Origin: Methylicorpusculum sp. | GTDB lineage: Bacteria > Pseudomonadota > Gammaproteobacteria > Methylococcales > Methylomonadaceae | Length of the DNA stretch: 64,000 nt | NCBI RefSeq assembly: GCF_030651835.1 | Contig: NZ_JAUSBX010000056.1 | Coordinates: forward strand, 1-64,000 | Reading direction: 5' to 3' | In this document: piece after piece, positions 1 through 9,766 of the stretch | Layout of the letters: every line of letters begins with the position of its first letter | Position numbering within the stretch: position 1 is the first letter of the stretch | Program-made: the position numbers and the translations under genes | Notes under the pieces: model-generated | The model's input: the letters and a program-made list of their open reading frames with translations, nothing else | What the model was told of the DNA's origin: nothing | The model's database searches: none

Positions 1-205
1 GTGGTTTTAGCCACTGACAAGCCTATTTTAGGCGGATAAGTGGTAAAATCGGTGCCAGCACGATAGATCTTGGTGCTTCGTATTAATTATAACATATTGT
101 ATTATATGGCATATTTTGATTTTCTTTCAGGCACTATTTAATTTTCTTCAAGACATACCGGCTAATTTCAGACAAAATAGCTGGGTTTTTACCGTCATTA
201 ACTTT

Positions 206-1009
206 ATGTACAAATACGAAGGCCTGCTCGTCTTTCAAAGCCATGACGATGAGGGCATCATTGAAATTGTCGAAACAATGGGAGTCCGTTCACTTCATTT
301 CGGCACCTCGGCCAGACAAAGCAGCATGCTCATTAACAATCCTGATTTTCTGCATTCAATGTATGCCAGAGCGATGATGGGTTGGATGTTGTTTAAAGAC
401 GCCCCCGGCGAGGTACTTATGATAGGTCTGGGCGGCGGTTCTCTGGCAAAATATATGCTGCATCAATTTGACGATTGTAAAATCAAAGTGATTGAGTACC
501 GCCGCAGTGTGGTCAAAATTGCCCGAAGCCATTTCGATCTGCCGCTGGATCCTCGCTTAAAAATCATTATTGGTGATGGCGGGCACTTTATCCGTCAACG
601 CAGTCTAACGCACCGAGGTCAGTATGGCCTGCTGATGATCGATGCGTTCGATCACAAAGGCATGGCGGATTCGGTCAGTGGCGAGGCTTTCTTTGACGAT
701 TGCAAGGCCTTACTCAAGGAAGACGGCATTTTAGCCATTAACTTATGGGGTACCGATAAACCTTTGTTCCAGCAGGTAAGCTGGCAATTAGGCAAAATTT
801 TTGATTGGCGGGTTCTGTATTTACCGGTACGCGGCCGCGGCAACATCATCGGCTTTGCATTTAATCCCGGCATTGCCAAGATTTCTATAAAAAACTTAAG
901 AGATCGAGCGGACCTTCTGCAACAACGTTTTGAATTGGAATTTCCTTTTTTTGTTCACGATCTTAAACGCAATAACACCAGCCTTTTTTCACGAGTAGTA
1001 AAATCATGA
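206..1009 (+). CDS. Spermidine synthase-like aminopropyltransferase/methyltransferase family protein
   Basis: The protein has a Rossmann-type S-adenosylmethionine-binding fold. The glycine motif IGLGGGS lies near residues 73-79, followed by an acidic residue at the end of the next strand (VIEY), a GDG segment and the strand LLMIDAFD. This matches the spermidine synthase superfamily, which includes many orphan members of unproven substrate. I chose the ATG at 206, giving 267 residues, because [11 protein letters not shown] looks like the normal family N-terminus. The frame stays open upstream to a TTG at 116, so a 297-residue form is possible; neither start has a clear ribosome binding site. 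The stop overlaps the next gene by four bases (ATGA), which suggests co-translation with the radical SAM gene. No speD decarboxylase lies beside it, so polyamine synthesis is not shown. Confidence 0.8.
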   Translation: MYKYEGLLVFQSHDDEGIIEIVETMGVRSLHFGTSARQSSMLINNPDFLHSMYARAMMGWMLFKDAPGEVLMIGLGGGSLAKYMLHQFDDCKIKVIEYRRSVVKIARSHFDLPLDPRLKIIIGDGGHFIRQRSLTHRGQYGLLMIDAFDHKGMADSVSGEAFFDDCKALLKEDGILAINLWGTDKPLFQQVSWQLGKIFDWRVLYLPVRGRGNIIGFAFNPGIAKISIKNLRDRADLLQQRFELEFPFFVHDLKRNNTSLFSRVVKS

Positions 1010-3153
1010 CGTCTCTCGCTTTATCACCCACTTCACCTTATTTGTTCGGTTATCGCAAATACTGGGCTCACCGTTACGGTATAGCACCCGAATTCCCGAT
1101 GACACGCGAAGAAATGGATCAACTGGGCTGGGATTCCTGCGATGTGATTCTGGTCACCGGTGACGCCTACATCGATCACCCCAGTTTCGGCATGGCGCTG
1201 ATCGGACGCTTATTGGAAGCGCAGGGATTTCGTGTGGGCATTATTTCTCAGCCGGACTGGACCCGTGTTGAAGACTTCAGGCGTTTAGGAGCACCCAACC
1301 TGTTTTTCGGCGTAACGGGCGGCAACATGGACTCCATGGTCAACCGTTACACCTCGGATAAGAAAATTCGCTCCAACGATGCCTACACGCCAAACGGCGA
1401 AGCGGGAAAACGTCCTGACCGGGCCGTTAATGTCTATTCGCACCGCTGCCGGGAAGCTTATAAAAATGTGCCCGTCATCATCGGCGGAATTGAAGCCAGT
1501 CTTAGACGTATCGCACATTATGATTACTGGTCGGATAAAGTACGCAAGTCGGTATTGCTGGATTCCAAAGCCGATTTGCTGGTTTACGGTAACGCGGAAA
1601 GACAAATCGTCGAGATTGCCCATAGACTCGCTAACGGCGAAGCCATAGCCGATCTGACGTTTATTCGCGGCACCGCCCATTTTGTCAAACTACTGCCCGA
1701 AGGCTGGGTGACCAAGGATTCGACACAGGTTGACAAGCCCGGCCCGCTGTCTCCCGCACAAAACCCGTATCAGGAAGAACCGGCTTGTGCCGACAAACCG
1801 GATAAAGACAGTTCCGTGATTCGCTTTGAACCGCGCATCACCCGAGAAAACCGCGCTCAGACGGTGATCCGCCTTCCCGCCTACGAAGCGCTCAAGGACG
1901 ATCCGATTCTTTATGCTCACGCCTCCCGTGTCATGCACGGTGAAACCAATCCGGGCAATGCCCGCGCGTTGATTCAAAAACACGGCGACCGCGAGTTATG
2001 GGTTAATCCGCCCCCCATTCCGCTAACGACCAAGGAAATGGACGGCGTCTTTGATCTGCCTTATTCCCGCTTGCCGCATAAGCTTTACGGCAATGCCAAT
2101 GTACCCGCTTTTGAAATGATCCAGCATTCGGTCAACATCATGCGCGGCTGTTTCGGCGGCTGCACCTTTTGTTCGATTACCGAACATGAAGGCCGCATCA
2201 TCCAGAGCCGTTCTGAAGATTCTATCATTCGTGAAATTGAAGCCATTCGTGACACCTCACCCAACTTTACCGGCCACATTTCCGATTTGGGCGGCCCCAC
2301 CGCCAATATGTACCGACTGGCTTGTAAAGACAAAGCAATAGAAGTCGCCTGCCGCAAACCCTCCTGCGTGTATCCCGGCATCTGCCCCAACCTGAATACC
2401 GATCATGCACCCTTGATCAAATTGTATCGCCGGGCGCGGACACTGCCCGGCATCAAGAAAATTTTTATCGCGTCAGGCCTGCGTTATGATCTGGCGGTCG
2501 AATCGCCGGAATATGTCAAGGAACTGGTAACGCATCATGTCGGGGGCTATCTTAAAATCGCCCCTGAACACACAGAGCAAGGCCCGCTGTCAAAAATGAT
2601 GAAACCGGGCATGGGCTCTTATGACCGCTTTAAGCAAATGTTCGATCAATATTCCAAGGAAGCGGGAAAAGAACAATATTTGATCCCTTATTTTATCGCC
2701 GCCCACCCCGGCACCACCGATGAGGACATGTTGAATCTTGCTGTCTGGCTGAAGCGCAACGGCTTTAGAGCGGATCAGGTCCAGGCATTTCTGCCCTCGC
2801 CCATGGCCATTGCAACAGCCATGTATCACTCCGGTAAAGACACGCTGCACAAAGTCAGCAGAAATGCGCCCGATATTTCGATCCCCAAGTCGATCAAACA
2901 ACGCAGACTGCACAAAGCGTTTCTGCGCTACCATGACCCCAAAAACTGGCCGATGCTCAGAGATGCGCTCAAAGCCATGGGAAGAGCCGATTTAATCGGT
3001 AATGGCAAGCAGCATCTGGTGCCGCTATTTCAACCTAAAGGCAGTCTGGATTCAACGCGAACAGAAAAAACGCTGCGCTTTAAAACCAAATACACAGGTT
3101 TGGATAATCAGCCGAAAAAAGCAAAAGCTGAGAAACGATCCTACCGAAAATAG
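1006..3153 (+). CDS. ygiQ: YgiQ family radical SAM protein
   Basis: This is a 715-residue protein of the YgiQ family, large radical SAM enzymes of unknown reaction found in many proteobacteria. The iron-sulfur cluster motif CxxxCxxC is at Cys382, Cys386 and Cys389 ([11 protein letters not shown]). The N-terminal family block ([18 protein letters not shown]) is at about residues 31-48 and fits the usual UPF0313 N-terminal domain. Length is normal for the family. The start overlaps the stop of the preceding gene as ATGA. The basic C-terminal tail ends in TAG only 3 bp before the target duplication of a MITE-like repeat, so the insertion narrowly missed the coding region. Confidence 0.95.
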   Translation: MTSLALSPTSPYLFGYRKYWAHRYGIAPEFPMTREEMDQLGWDSCDVILVTGDAYIDHPSFGMALIGRLLEAQGFRVGIISQPDWTRVEDFRRLGAPNLFFGVTGGNMDSMVNRYTSDKKIRSNDAYTPNGEAGKRPDRAVNVYSHRCREAYKNVPVIIGGIEASLRRIAHYDYWSDKVRKSVLLDSKADLLVYGNAERQIVEIAHRLANGEAIADLTFIRGTAHFVKLLPEGWVTKDSTQVDKPGPLSPAQNPYQEEPACADKPDKDSSVIRFEPRITRENRAQTVIRLPAYEALKDDPILYAHASRVMHGETNPGNARALIQKHGDRELWVNPPPIPLTTKEMDGVFDLPYSRLPHKLYGNANVPAFEMIQHSVNIMRGCFGGCTFCSITEHEGRIIQSRSEDSIIREIEAIRDTSPNFTGHISDLGGPTANMYRLACKDKAIEVACRKPSCVYPGICPNLNTDHAPLIKLYRRARTLPGIKKIFIASGLRYDLAVESPEYVKELVTHHVGGYLKIAPEHTEQGPLSKMMKPGMGSYDRFKQMFDQYSKEAGKEQYLIPYFIAAHPGTTDEDMLNLAVWLKRNGFRADQVQAFLPSPMAIATAMYHSGKDTLHKVSRNAPDISIPKSIKQRRLHKAFLRYHDPKNWPMLRDALKAMGRADLIGNGKQHLVPLFQPKGSLDSTRTEKTLRFKTKYTGLDNQPKKAKAEKRSYRK

Positions 3154-3156
3154 CGT

Positions 3157-3310
3157 GGATCAATGCAGCAATTACTTTTATGTAGCCTTGAGGGGCCGCG
3201 TAAGCCTTGCGAAGAACGCCGTTAACCAGCCATGGTGGCTTGACGACAGCGTCCCCCCAAAGCATACGGTGCCCCTTTTTTATCATCATTGGGAATTGCC
3301 GGGATCAATG
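3157..3310. mobile_element. MITE-like element, copy 1, with 9-bp target duplication
   Basis: The element runs from 3166 to 3301 (136 bp). Its left end reads CAGCAATTAC and its right end reads GGGAATTGCCG, an imperfect terminal inverted repeat. It is flanked by exact 9-bp direct repeats GGATCAATG at 3157-3165 and 3302-3310, the signature of transposition. The interior (about 3210-3255) shares the CCATGGnGGCTTGACGA block with the copies at 4739 and 40871. There is no coding capacity. It occupies most of the gap between the convergent YgiQ and eCIS ATPase genes. Confidence 0.75.
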
Positions 3311-3345
3311 CCTGAATACCGGCAATGCCTCGGCATAAAACAGGC

Positions 3346-4671
3346 CTAAAAAACCTTGCCTTCCTTGATCAATTCTCGCTGAATCGCCGTTTCCAGCCGG
3401 TTTAAATCGATCATTAGCACGTCACCAGCCAGACATTGCAGCGCGCAGTAATGGGTGATGTTTAAAATGTTCGCGCCGGACAGTTCATAGCGGCTCGCCA
3501 CCTTATCCCAATCCAGATCCTTATGAATCCTGATTTGTGCGGGAAAAGTCTTTCGCCAGATTTCAGCCCGCTCTTCGGGCCCCGGTATAGGAAAATGAAC
3601 AATGGCCTGAAAGCGCCTGACGAAAGCTTCATCAATATTACCCCGTTGATTGGACGCCAAAATCACCAACCCGTTATAACTCTCAATCCGCTGTAATAGA
3701 TAGGCAACTTCCTGATTGGCGTATTTATCATGAGCGTCACGAATTTCGGTGCGCTTACCGAACAGCGCGTCCGCCTCGTCGAAAAACAATATCCAGTTTT
3801 TGTTTTCCGCTTTATCGAACAGCCTGGACAGATTTTTTTCAGTTTCACCAATGTATTTCGACACGACACGGGACAAATCAATACGGAAGACATCCTTGCC
3901 GGTTTGCTTGCCTAGCAGCGTTGCCGTCAAAGTTTTACCGGTACCGGGCGGACCGTAAAACAACGCCCGATAGCCGGGCTTGATTTTTTTCTTCATTCCC
4001 CATTCGAATAACAGCGTGTCGTTATGTTTAATCCACTGCTCGATTTCTCGAATCTGTCTTGAGGTATTCGGGTGCAGCACCAAATCATTCCAGTCCATTT
4101 GCGTTTCTATATATTCAGCAGGGAAATCCATGCTGAAGCGCGGCTTGCTGACCGCACCCACCGTCAAACATTCGACAACCTCGGCATCCAGCACCAATCG
4201 CCCACTCATTACCGGTTCGCCCTCGGGAACGGGCTCCAGCCACAGCATCTTTTGTTGCGCAAACCAGTGATCGCTACCCAGAATACGTTGCACTTCAAGC
4301 CGTTTACCGAGATCGTCACCGGCCAGAATAAATTGAGCCGTTTCGCCGGTAGGAAGAAGTCCACGGTGATTAGCGCCTTTAACGCCGCCGAATTCCGGAA
4401 AGTCGCCGCCTTCGGGAAGATAGCCGGCAATCAACTTATTCAGCAGATTAGGTTGTAAATGGGCCGCCAGGGCCAGCATCAATAAGGTAAATTCCTGGTA
4501 ATTGGGTTTTTGTCTCTCTAACAAATCCGCCAGCCAGCCCTCGTTGTCATAAAAACTCAGCGCAGGCACCTCAAATTTTTCGCTGTGCCCGAAATAAACT
4601 TTTAGGCAACCGTCCACCATCCGGGTTAGCCAATCCATTGCGGATTGCAGATTGGGTTCATTGCTATTCAT
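3346..4671 (-). CDS. eCIS AAA+ ATPase (Afp15/Pvc15-like)
   Basis: This 441-residue AAA+ ATPase has Walker A GPPGTGKT at residues 240-247, Walker B ILFFDEAD at about 294-301, and a C-terminal lid. The N-terminal 230 residues are a separate domain without a motif I recognise. AAA+ ATPases of this type are a core, always-present component of extracellular contractile injection systems and are needed for particle assembly in Afp and PVC. It is the last gene of the eCIS operon. It is separated from the effector gene by 290 bp that hold a MITE-like repeat, so its transcription depends on read-through of that repeat or on a promoter within it. Confidence 0.93.
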   Translation of the reverse strand: MNSNEPNLQSAMDWLTRMVDGCLKVYFGHSEKFEVPALSFYDNEGWLADLLERQKPNYQEFTLLMLALAAHLQPNLLNKLIAGYLPEGGDFPEFGGVKGANHRGLLPTGETAQFILAGDDLGKRLEVQRILGSDHWFAQQKMLWLEPVPEGEPVMSGRLVLDAEVVECLTVGAVSKPRFSMDFPAEYIETQMDWNDLVLHPNTSRQIREIEQWIKHNDTLLFEWGMKKKIKPGYRALFYGPPGTGKTLTATLLGKQTGKDVFRIDLSRVVSKYIGETEKNLSRLFDKAENKNWILFFDEADALFGKRTEIRDAHDKYANQEVAYLLQRIESYNGLVILASNQRGNIDEAFVRRFQAIVHFPIPGPEERAEIWRKTFPAQIRIHKDLDWDKVASRYELSGANILNITHYCALQCLAGDVLMIDLNRLETAIQRELIKEGKVF

Positions 4672-4738
4672 ATAAAACAGACTGTAACGTATTTTTTATC
4701 ATTTTTGATTAACTGAATCAGATTCTCGCCGCCTGTAT

Positions 4739-4894
4739 CAGCAATTCCCAGTTTGATATTTTCAGCGTTATTTTGGGTAGGGAAAAGCCTTTTAAGGAAC
4801 TCCGTAAACCCTTCCATGGGGGCTTTTGACAACAGCATCCCTGCTGCTGACATCCTCAAAAAGCTTCCCCATGCCCTTTTATTGAGAATTACTG
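4739..4894. mobile_element. MITE-like element, copy 2, inside the eCIS operon
   Basis: The left end CAGCAATTCCCAGTTTGA (4739-4756) is the best example of the family terminus, and the right end TTGAGAATTACTG closes it at 4894. The interior has the hairpin CAGCATCCCTGCTG and the CCATGGGGGC block. No target duplication is visible, so this copy is older or rearranged. It lies between the effector gene (4962-8366) and the ATPase gene (3346-4671). A second sequence similar to the right end (TCAAATTGGGGTTTC) occurs at about 4943-4957, next to the effector stop codon. A 92-codon open frame across this region is a by-product of the repeat. Confidence 0.6.
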
Positions 4895-4961
4895 CTAAGC
4901 GCCCACTGACCATGGCCATGCTCATCAGGCTCATCTTTAAAATCAAATTGGGGTTTCAAAG

Positions 4962-7900
4962 TCAGGACACTTTGAAAAAATACTTTTTAGTTTCCTCACC
5001 AGGTTTCTTTTTGACTTTTTTAAGCCAGTCAATCGTCACGTTTTGCCCATCCAAATTAACCTGCTGCTTGGAAAGCTTGGATCCTGCGCCTCTGTTAACG
5101 CTTGCGTCCAAAGGCCATAAGTTCTGCGGAACATCTTTTCCGCCAAATTGAATCTCGACCACATGGTCGGCATCCATGTATTCTTCAGAAGCGCTCCAAC
5201 CAAAGCGTTCCAGCAAACTGTTCAGAGATCCTCCGCCCGGCGTGCTCACTTCAGACAAGGGACCTATCACCTTACCGGGGGTGATTTGATAAGACGATTT
5301 TATACCGATACTCTTTAGCTCTGCAGGAGGAACGGGCGGACCCGCCTTCAGGTTATGGCCCCCGCCGGGATTGTAAGTAGCCACCAGCTTCCCCGCTTTC
5401 ATTTTGGCCGATAACTTCCACTTCGGTTTATCGGGCTCTCCCTGGTTAAACAAAAACAGCGGGGGATAACCGGTATAAGCCGGCTTTGGCCAAGGGATAG
5501 GGATTGGCGTGACTTCAGTACCGCTCTTTGAATCGGCAAGTATCACTCCAAGTTCAGTGCCGATTTTGCCAAAACTGATATCGAGTTTGTCCAGGTGAGG
5601 CTTACGCTTGTCATCCGGAGCATCCTTCAATGGACGCAAATCAGCGCGTATTTTCCGCAGTACCGGTATTTCCGAATCGATTTTATCCAGGGCCGCCTTT
5701 TTCTTGGGATCCCCGGTCACGTCTGTATTTGCGCGAGACTCGGCCACAAAATTCTCCAGCCGCCTCGGACTGCTGGCTACCATGGGTTCCGCTTGATCCT
5801 CTTCACCTTTAAAATATAGGCTGTGCGGCTCTGCGCCCGTATTGATGGCTATTTTTTTCTTCCACCATTGAAAAAGTGATCCGGCCAGCCCTTTTGCAGA
5901 TGAAACCAGTTTTTTTAAGATACCGCCTAACCAGCCAACAATCTTATCCAGCCCCTTATCAATTGGTGCCCGTATCTTTTTGACGATACCGACGATTTTT
6001 TCCGGTATGTTACCGAGACCGGCAAACTTGGCAAGGAAGGCAATGACGACGGTTAAGGTGCGCGCCATCGTGGTTTCCACTTTTTGAGCGGCACCGGCGA
6101 TTTGTCCGGCAGCGATGGCGGAGATCGAGTCAATAAACGCTGCCGCAGCCTGACCGATTTGTTTGATCTTTTGAACGAAGAAACTCACCGTATTCCAGAT
6201 CGCCAACACCGCCTGCACGAAAGCTCCGGCCGGATTGAGCATCATGACCAGTTTGGTAATCGCCGCTTTGACGATTTCGGTAGTGATCATCTGGGTGACT
6301 TGCGCAATCAACTGGCCTTTTAATTCGGTTAATTCGGCTTTAATCTGATCCCAGGCGACTGCAGGACCTTCTTTAACCAGCGTAACCAAAATACCGGCCG
6401 TTTTTTCCAAACCCGCCAGAACAGGGTCGGGAATTATTTTGACCAATTTGCCGCGAATGTTCTGCCAGGTTAAACCCAAGACCGACAGGACCAATTTAAC
6501 GATCTCCATCAAATCGAACGATTTGGGTATATAGACACCGGCATCGCCCAAGGGCCCGGTAATCCATTTAATCAATGCGGTTTTCAGGTGTTCACCGATA
6601 CGTGACATAAAGAGCTGAAAGCCCATTTTGCCTGCTTTAACCAGATTACCGACAAAGCCGATAGGATCCTTGATAATTTTTTGGAAACTGGCCTTGGCTT
6701 TAGCCACATAAGGCATGACACCGGGAGCCACGACCGAAAAGATGATCTCCAGCAAACTGAGAATGGTGCCGAACGCCCAGGAAGAAAACTGCACGACAAA
6801 ACTGCCGAATACTTTAAATACCTTGATAAATAAATTGGGCAGAACGATGAAATCCATGACTTCCAGCGATTTCAACATGGCGATGAAGTCTTGCGGAAAT
6901 TGCACCACCATCGCAAACAGCTCTTGCAGCGCAGTCTCAAACCATTTCCAGGCTTTTTGTACCGCGTTGCCTTTTTTGATATTTTCCCAAACATCTTCCT
7001 GACCGATCAGCTTCATGAATCCGCCGATCAAGGTATCGGCGTTTCTGGGTACCGGCTCATTGCTGATCGGATTTTTACCCAAGATGGCGCACAACAGATC
7101 GAAACCCGGCTTACCTTGAGCCAGAGCGGCCAGCGGCATCAACACGGCATCGCGAATAAATTGCAGGATATCCTGAAAAATACCCCCGATAAAGTCGATA
7201 ATGTTATTGACCGGCGTGGTGAACAGGTCTACCGCCTGCTCCCACGTTCGGACCGGGTGCAAAACTATATCCAGAAAATCCAGGTTGTCGACAAACCGGG
7301 AAACGGCAGACCCGATGCTCTCGGCCAGCGTTTCAAAGCGTTTGAGCCGATCTTCCACCCAAGTCCCGGCTTTCTCGAAAACGCCGTACTTTGTCAGCGC
7401 GTCAGTGATAATCTTGCCGCCCGGCAAAAATTCGACGACCGCGCGAAGAATATTGGCCGCGCTGCGATCCGCATTTGCACCGTTAATCGGGTTGACGCCG
7501 ATCACAATCGTGAACATGCGGTAACCGGGAATGTTGTAAGCTTTTTCGGCCAGCCAATCGATCACATCCTGCCATGAGGGAATATCGATACCGAGCAGGC
7601 GTTGTATAGCAGGCGGACTGGTGGTTGCACTCTGTTGAGGGCTGCGCTGAATGGCCTGGCCTTGCTGAATGGTGTGCGTCAATTCGTGCGCCAGAAGCTG
7701 CTTGCCGCCACTGCTTTCCGGTTGGTATTGCCCGTCGGCAAAAAAGACGTGGTTTTGGTAGGTGAAGGCACGGGCGTTCAATTGCTGACTCAGCCCTGCT
7801 GCCTCGGCATCCTGATGGATGCGGATATTGCTGAAATCGGCTCCGAACCGCGGTTCCATGTAACCCCGTACATCGCTGGACAGTGCCTGACCGCCGTTGG

Positions 7901-8366
7901 TTTTACTGTGAATCGCTGATTGTACGCTGCCCCCTACCGAAGGCGTACCGTCGCCACCTTTGCGTTGCAGCTTGTCATCCTGTTTTTTCTGAACCTGCCG
8001 CTCCGGCATTGCAGCTTTTTGTATTTTTTTCTCTTCCTGCTTTTGTACTTTTTCTTCTTTGGTTTCCGCTTTTTGAATTTTTGGGTCTTCCTGTTTTTGT
8101 ACCTTCTCCTCGGGCAGGCCTGCTTTCTGAATTTTTTCCTCAGGTGCGGGCATGCGCATCACCTTGTCCGCCATCTTATCGGCTTCCTGCTCGAACTTGT
8201 CACCGGGTTTATTGACCGTCATCTTCATTTGTACTGACGGTATCGACGCTTCATTAGCCGGAGAAAAAAAGCCACCTGAGCCGGATTTGGCAAAAAACGG
8301 CTGATTGACAGACGGTGTCGCCGCCTTGGAAGTACTTGCTGCTTTTTTGGTGCTTGCGTTACTCAT
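4962..8366 (-). CDS. eCIS core-domain (DUF4157) effector with HNH-like C-terminal nuclease domain
   Basis: This is a 1134-residue multidomain protein and the likely payload of the injection system. Residues about 75-140 carry a degenerate lysine/glutamine repeat (KVQKQE, KIQKAE, KLQRK). Residues about 145-240 form the DUF4157 or eCIS core domain, with a metallopeptidase-like HELTH motif near residue 228. Residues about 300-880 are long amphipathic or hydrophobic helices interrupted by glycine and proline, as in other DUF4157 proteins. The last 110 residues contain DADHVVEIQFGG, then NLWPLDASVNR, resembling an HNH/His-Me finger nuclease. I chose the ATG at 8366, which overlaps the tape-measure stop as ATGA; a GTG at 8375 would add three residues. 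No immunity-like gene follows, which fits an exported payload aimed at other cells. The nuclease call is inference. Confidence 0.85.
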   Translation of the reverse strand: MSNASTKKAASTSKAATPSVNQPFFAKSGSGGFFSPANEASIPSVQMKMTVNKPGDKFEQEADKMADKVMRMPAPEEKIQKAGLPEEKVQKQEDPKIQKAETKEEKVQKQEEKKIQKAAMPERQVQKKQDDKLQRKGGDGTPSVGGSVQSAIHSKTNGGQALSSDVRGYMEPRFGADFSNIRIHQDAEAAGLSQQLNARAFTYQNHVFFADGQYQPESSGGKQLLAHELTHTIQQGQAIQRSPQQSATTSPPAIQRLLGIDIPSWQDVIDWLAEKAYNIPGYRMFTIVIGVNPINGANADRSAANILRAVVEFLPGGKIITDALTKYGVFEKAGTWVEDRLKRFETLAESIGSAVSRFVDNLDFLDIVLHPVRTWEQAVDLFTTPVNNIIDFIGGIFQDILQFIRDAVLMPLAALAQGKPGFDLLCAILGKNPISNEPVPRNADTLIGGFMKLIGQEDVWENIKKGNAVQKAWKWFETALQELFAMVVQFPQDFIAMLKSLEVMDFIVLPNLFIKVFKVFGSFVVQFSSWAFGTILSLLEIIFSVVAPGVMPYVAKAKASFQKIIKDPIGFVGNLVKAGKMGFQLFMSRIGEHLKTALIKWITGPLGDAGVYIPKSFDLMEIVKLVLSVLGLTWQNIRGKLVKIIPDPVLAGLEKTAGILVTLVKEGPAVAWDQIKAELTELKGQLIAQVTQMITTEIVKAAITKLVMMLNPAGAFVQAVLAIWNTVSFFVQKIKQIGQAAAAFIDSISAIAAGQIAGAAQKVETTMARTLTVVIAFLAKFAGLGNIPEKIVGIVKKIRAPIDKGLDKIVGWLGGILKKLVSSAKGLAGSLFQWWKKKIAINTGAEPHSLYFKGEEDQAEPMVASSPRRLENFVAESRANTDVTGDPKKKAALDKIDSEIPVLRKIRADLRPLKDAPDDKRKPHLDKLDISFGKIGTELGVILADSKSGTEVTPIPIPWPKPAYTGYPPLFLFNQGEPDKPKWKLSAKMKAGKLVATYNPGGGHNLKAGPPVPPAELKSIGIKSSYQITPGKVIGPLSEVSTPGGGSLNSLLERFGWSASEEYMDADHVVEIQFGGKDVPQNLWPLDASVNRGAGSKLSKQQVNLDGQNVTIDWLKKVKKKPGEETKKYFFKVS

Positions 8367-9766
8367 TGCATCCACTCAACCCAAAGCAAAGGCCGCATCC
8401 ACGGCAATTTAACGGTTGCCAGCCCCCAGGGCAGGCTATCCAGCAAGATATCGCAGGTTTGATGTTCGACCTGCAGCCGCCAATCCCCGTCTGCTTGTGC
8501 CGTCAATTTGCCCGGCCTCAATAAAAACGTCCCTCTTAAACTGTCGATGGACGTATTGCGCAGTGCCCCCCAATGTTTTATCACCGCCCGCAGCAACGCA
8601 TCAGCCTCCTGTCTTGCGTAGTCAGGTAATACGACTAGCGACGCAATCGGCGCAGACAAAGGCAGTTGACAAAGTAGTTTGGGTAGCACCAGTTCGTATT
8701 CCGGAGCCTTGTCCTGACCTGTAGCCAGGTAATGTAAAAGACTCAGCGCAAAATCTGGCCGAATTATCTTTTCACCTCTGACAATTCCCAAAGCTTCAAA
8801 CAATTGCGGTAAAAAGGGATGAAGTAAAACCAGACCGGCATTGTCTATATAAAGACCTTCAGCGATGTCTGCATCATTGGCATGCTGGTTTAATGTCACC
8901 TCAGCCGACGGCTCAAGCTTACGTTGGATGTCTTCACTTTTTCCCGGCCAGCATTCTTCCAGCCATTGCTGCCACGGCAGCCAATCTTCCGGTTTGTGAG
9001 CCTGATCAGTGAGCAGAATCCGGCTTTTATTGATCAACGCTGCAACCGAAAGCCTCTGATCCGAAGCGATCATGACCAAAAGACCCTCTAACAACTGCCT
9101 GACAAACGCGTTTTTTTGGTCAATCGGACTTTCAAGCAACACCAGACTGTCAATGACTTCATCAAAAACAGCTTTAGCTCTGTCCGATAAAAGGGCCAGC
9201 AAGACTTCGCAAAAGGCCAGGGAAAACTGGTTTAGCAAGCGGGTTCTGACATTTTCATTTTTAAGTTCAGCCATCAATTCCCGGATGAAATAGCTTCCTG
9301 GATGCCCGGTTGCATCTTCGTCCTGCCAGACTTCCAGCACTCGCTGCTCAAGACTCTGCTCCGGCAATAACTTAAAAGACCAAGGGAGGCGTCCGGAAAC
9401 TAAAAAAAACAACAGGGCCTGTTCCACCGATTGCCGTTTGCTTTTGTAGTTAGCGATACTGGCATCATCAGTTTCCAGTCTTGCATGCACAGACACCCAG
9501 TCCAGTAACGATTTGGCAAGACTCTCGGCAATTTTCTCAGGTAATTCCTGAGCCAGGCGATCATAGTCGATAGTACCCGCATCGATAACCAGGCTATCAA
9601 GATATAAATGCGCATCCGGTACCGAACAGCGGTCAAAAGTCTGTTCCAAAACAGGGATAATTTTACTGGCAGTCAACTGCGACAACAGCCGCTGCAAAGT
9701 CAAACTTTCGGCTTCGGTGCCAGACATCTCTGCTTCAAGCCGGTATTGCCGTATGCTGTGGTTCAT
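8363..9766 (-). CDS. Contractile injection system tape measure protein (Afp14/Pvc14-like, CIS_TMP)
   Basis: This 467-residue, mostly helical protein starts with the typical block in which a short β segment is followed by LQRLLSQLTASKIIPVLEQ. Near residues 310-330 it has the family hallmark AGLVLLHPFLPQLFEALG. These features fit the CIS tape measure family (Afp14/Pvc14), which sets tail tube length. Its place between the fibre-position gene and the effector and ATPase genes matches the Afp/PVC order. It overlaps both neighbours by ATGA junctions. It seems short for the family, which would predict a short tail; that length estimate is inference. Confidence 0.85.
   Translation of the reverse strand: MNHSIRQYRLEAEMSGTEAESLTLQRLLSQLTASKIIPVLEQTFDRCSVPDAHLYLDSLVIDAGTIDYDRLAQELPEKIAESLAKSLLDWVSVHARLETDDASIANYKSKRQSVEQALLFFLVSGRLPWSFKLLPEQSLEQRVLEVWQDEDATGHPGSYFIRELMAELKNENVRTRLLNQFSLAFCEVLLALLSDRAKAVFDEVIDSLVLLESPIDQKNAFVRQLLEGLLVMIASDQRLSVAALINKSRILLTDQAHKPEDWLPWQQWLEECWPGKSEDIQRKLEPSAEVTLNQHANDADIAEGLYIDNAGLVLLHPFLPQLFEALGIVRGEKIIRPDFALSLLHYLATGQDKAPEYELVLPKLLCQLPLSAPIASLVVLPDYARQEADALLRAVIKHWGALRNTSIDSLRGTFLLRPGKLTAQADGDWRLQVEHQTCDILLDSLPWGLATVKLPWMRPLLWVEWMQ

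Noticed and set aside
1-115. Possible end of an upstream gene (open frame to TAA at 37-39)
   Set aside because: Only twelve codons are visible, too few to support a coding call; a GTGG/CCAC hairpin at 1-14 is equally weak.
3002-3349. 115-codon frame overlapping the end of the YgiQ gene
   Set aside because: It is out of frame with the strong YgiQ protein and then crosses a MITE, with no support of its own.
4668-4946. 92-codon open frame between payload and ATPase genes
   Set aside because: It is read across a MITE-like repeat, has no ribosome site and no protein-like features.
7945-8140. Short tandem repeats suggesting a CRISPR or minisatellite
   Set aside because: They encode the lysine/glutamine repeats of the DUF4157 protein, are in frame, vary in sequence and have no spacer structure.
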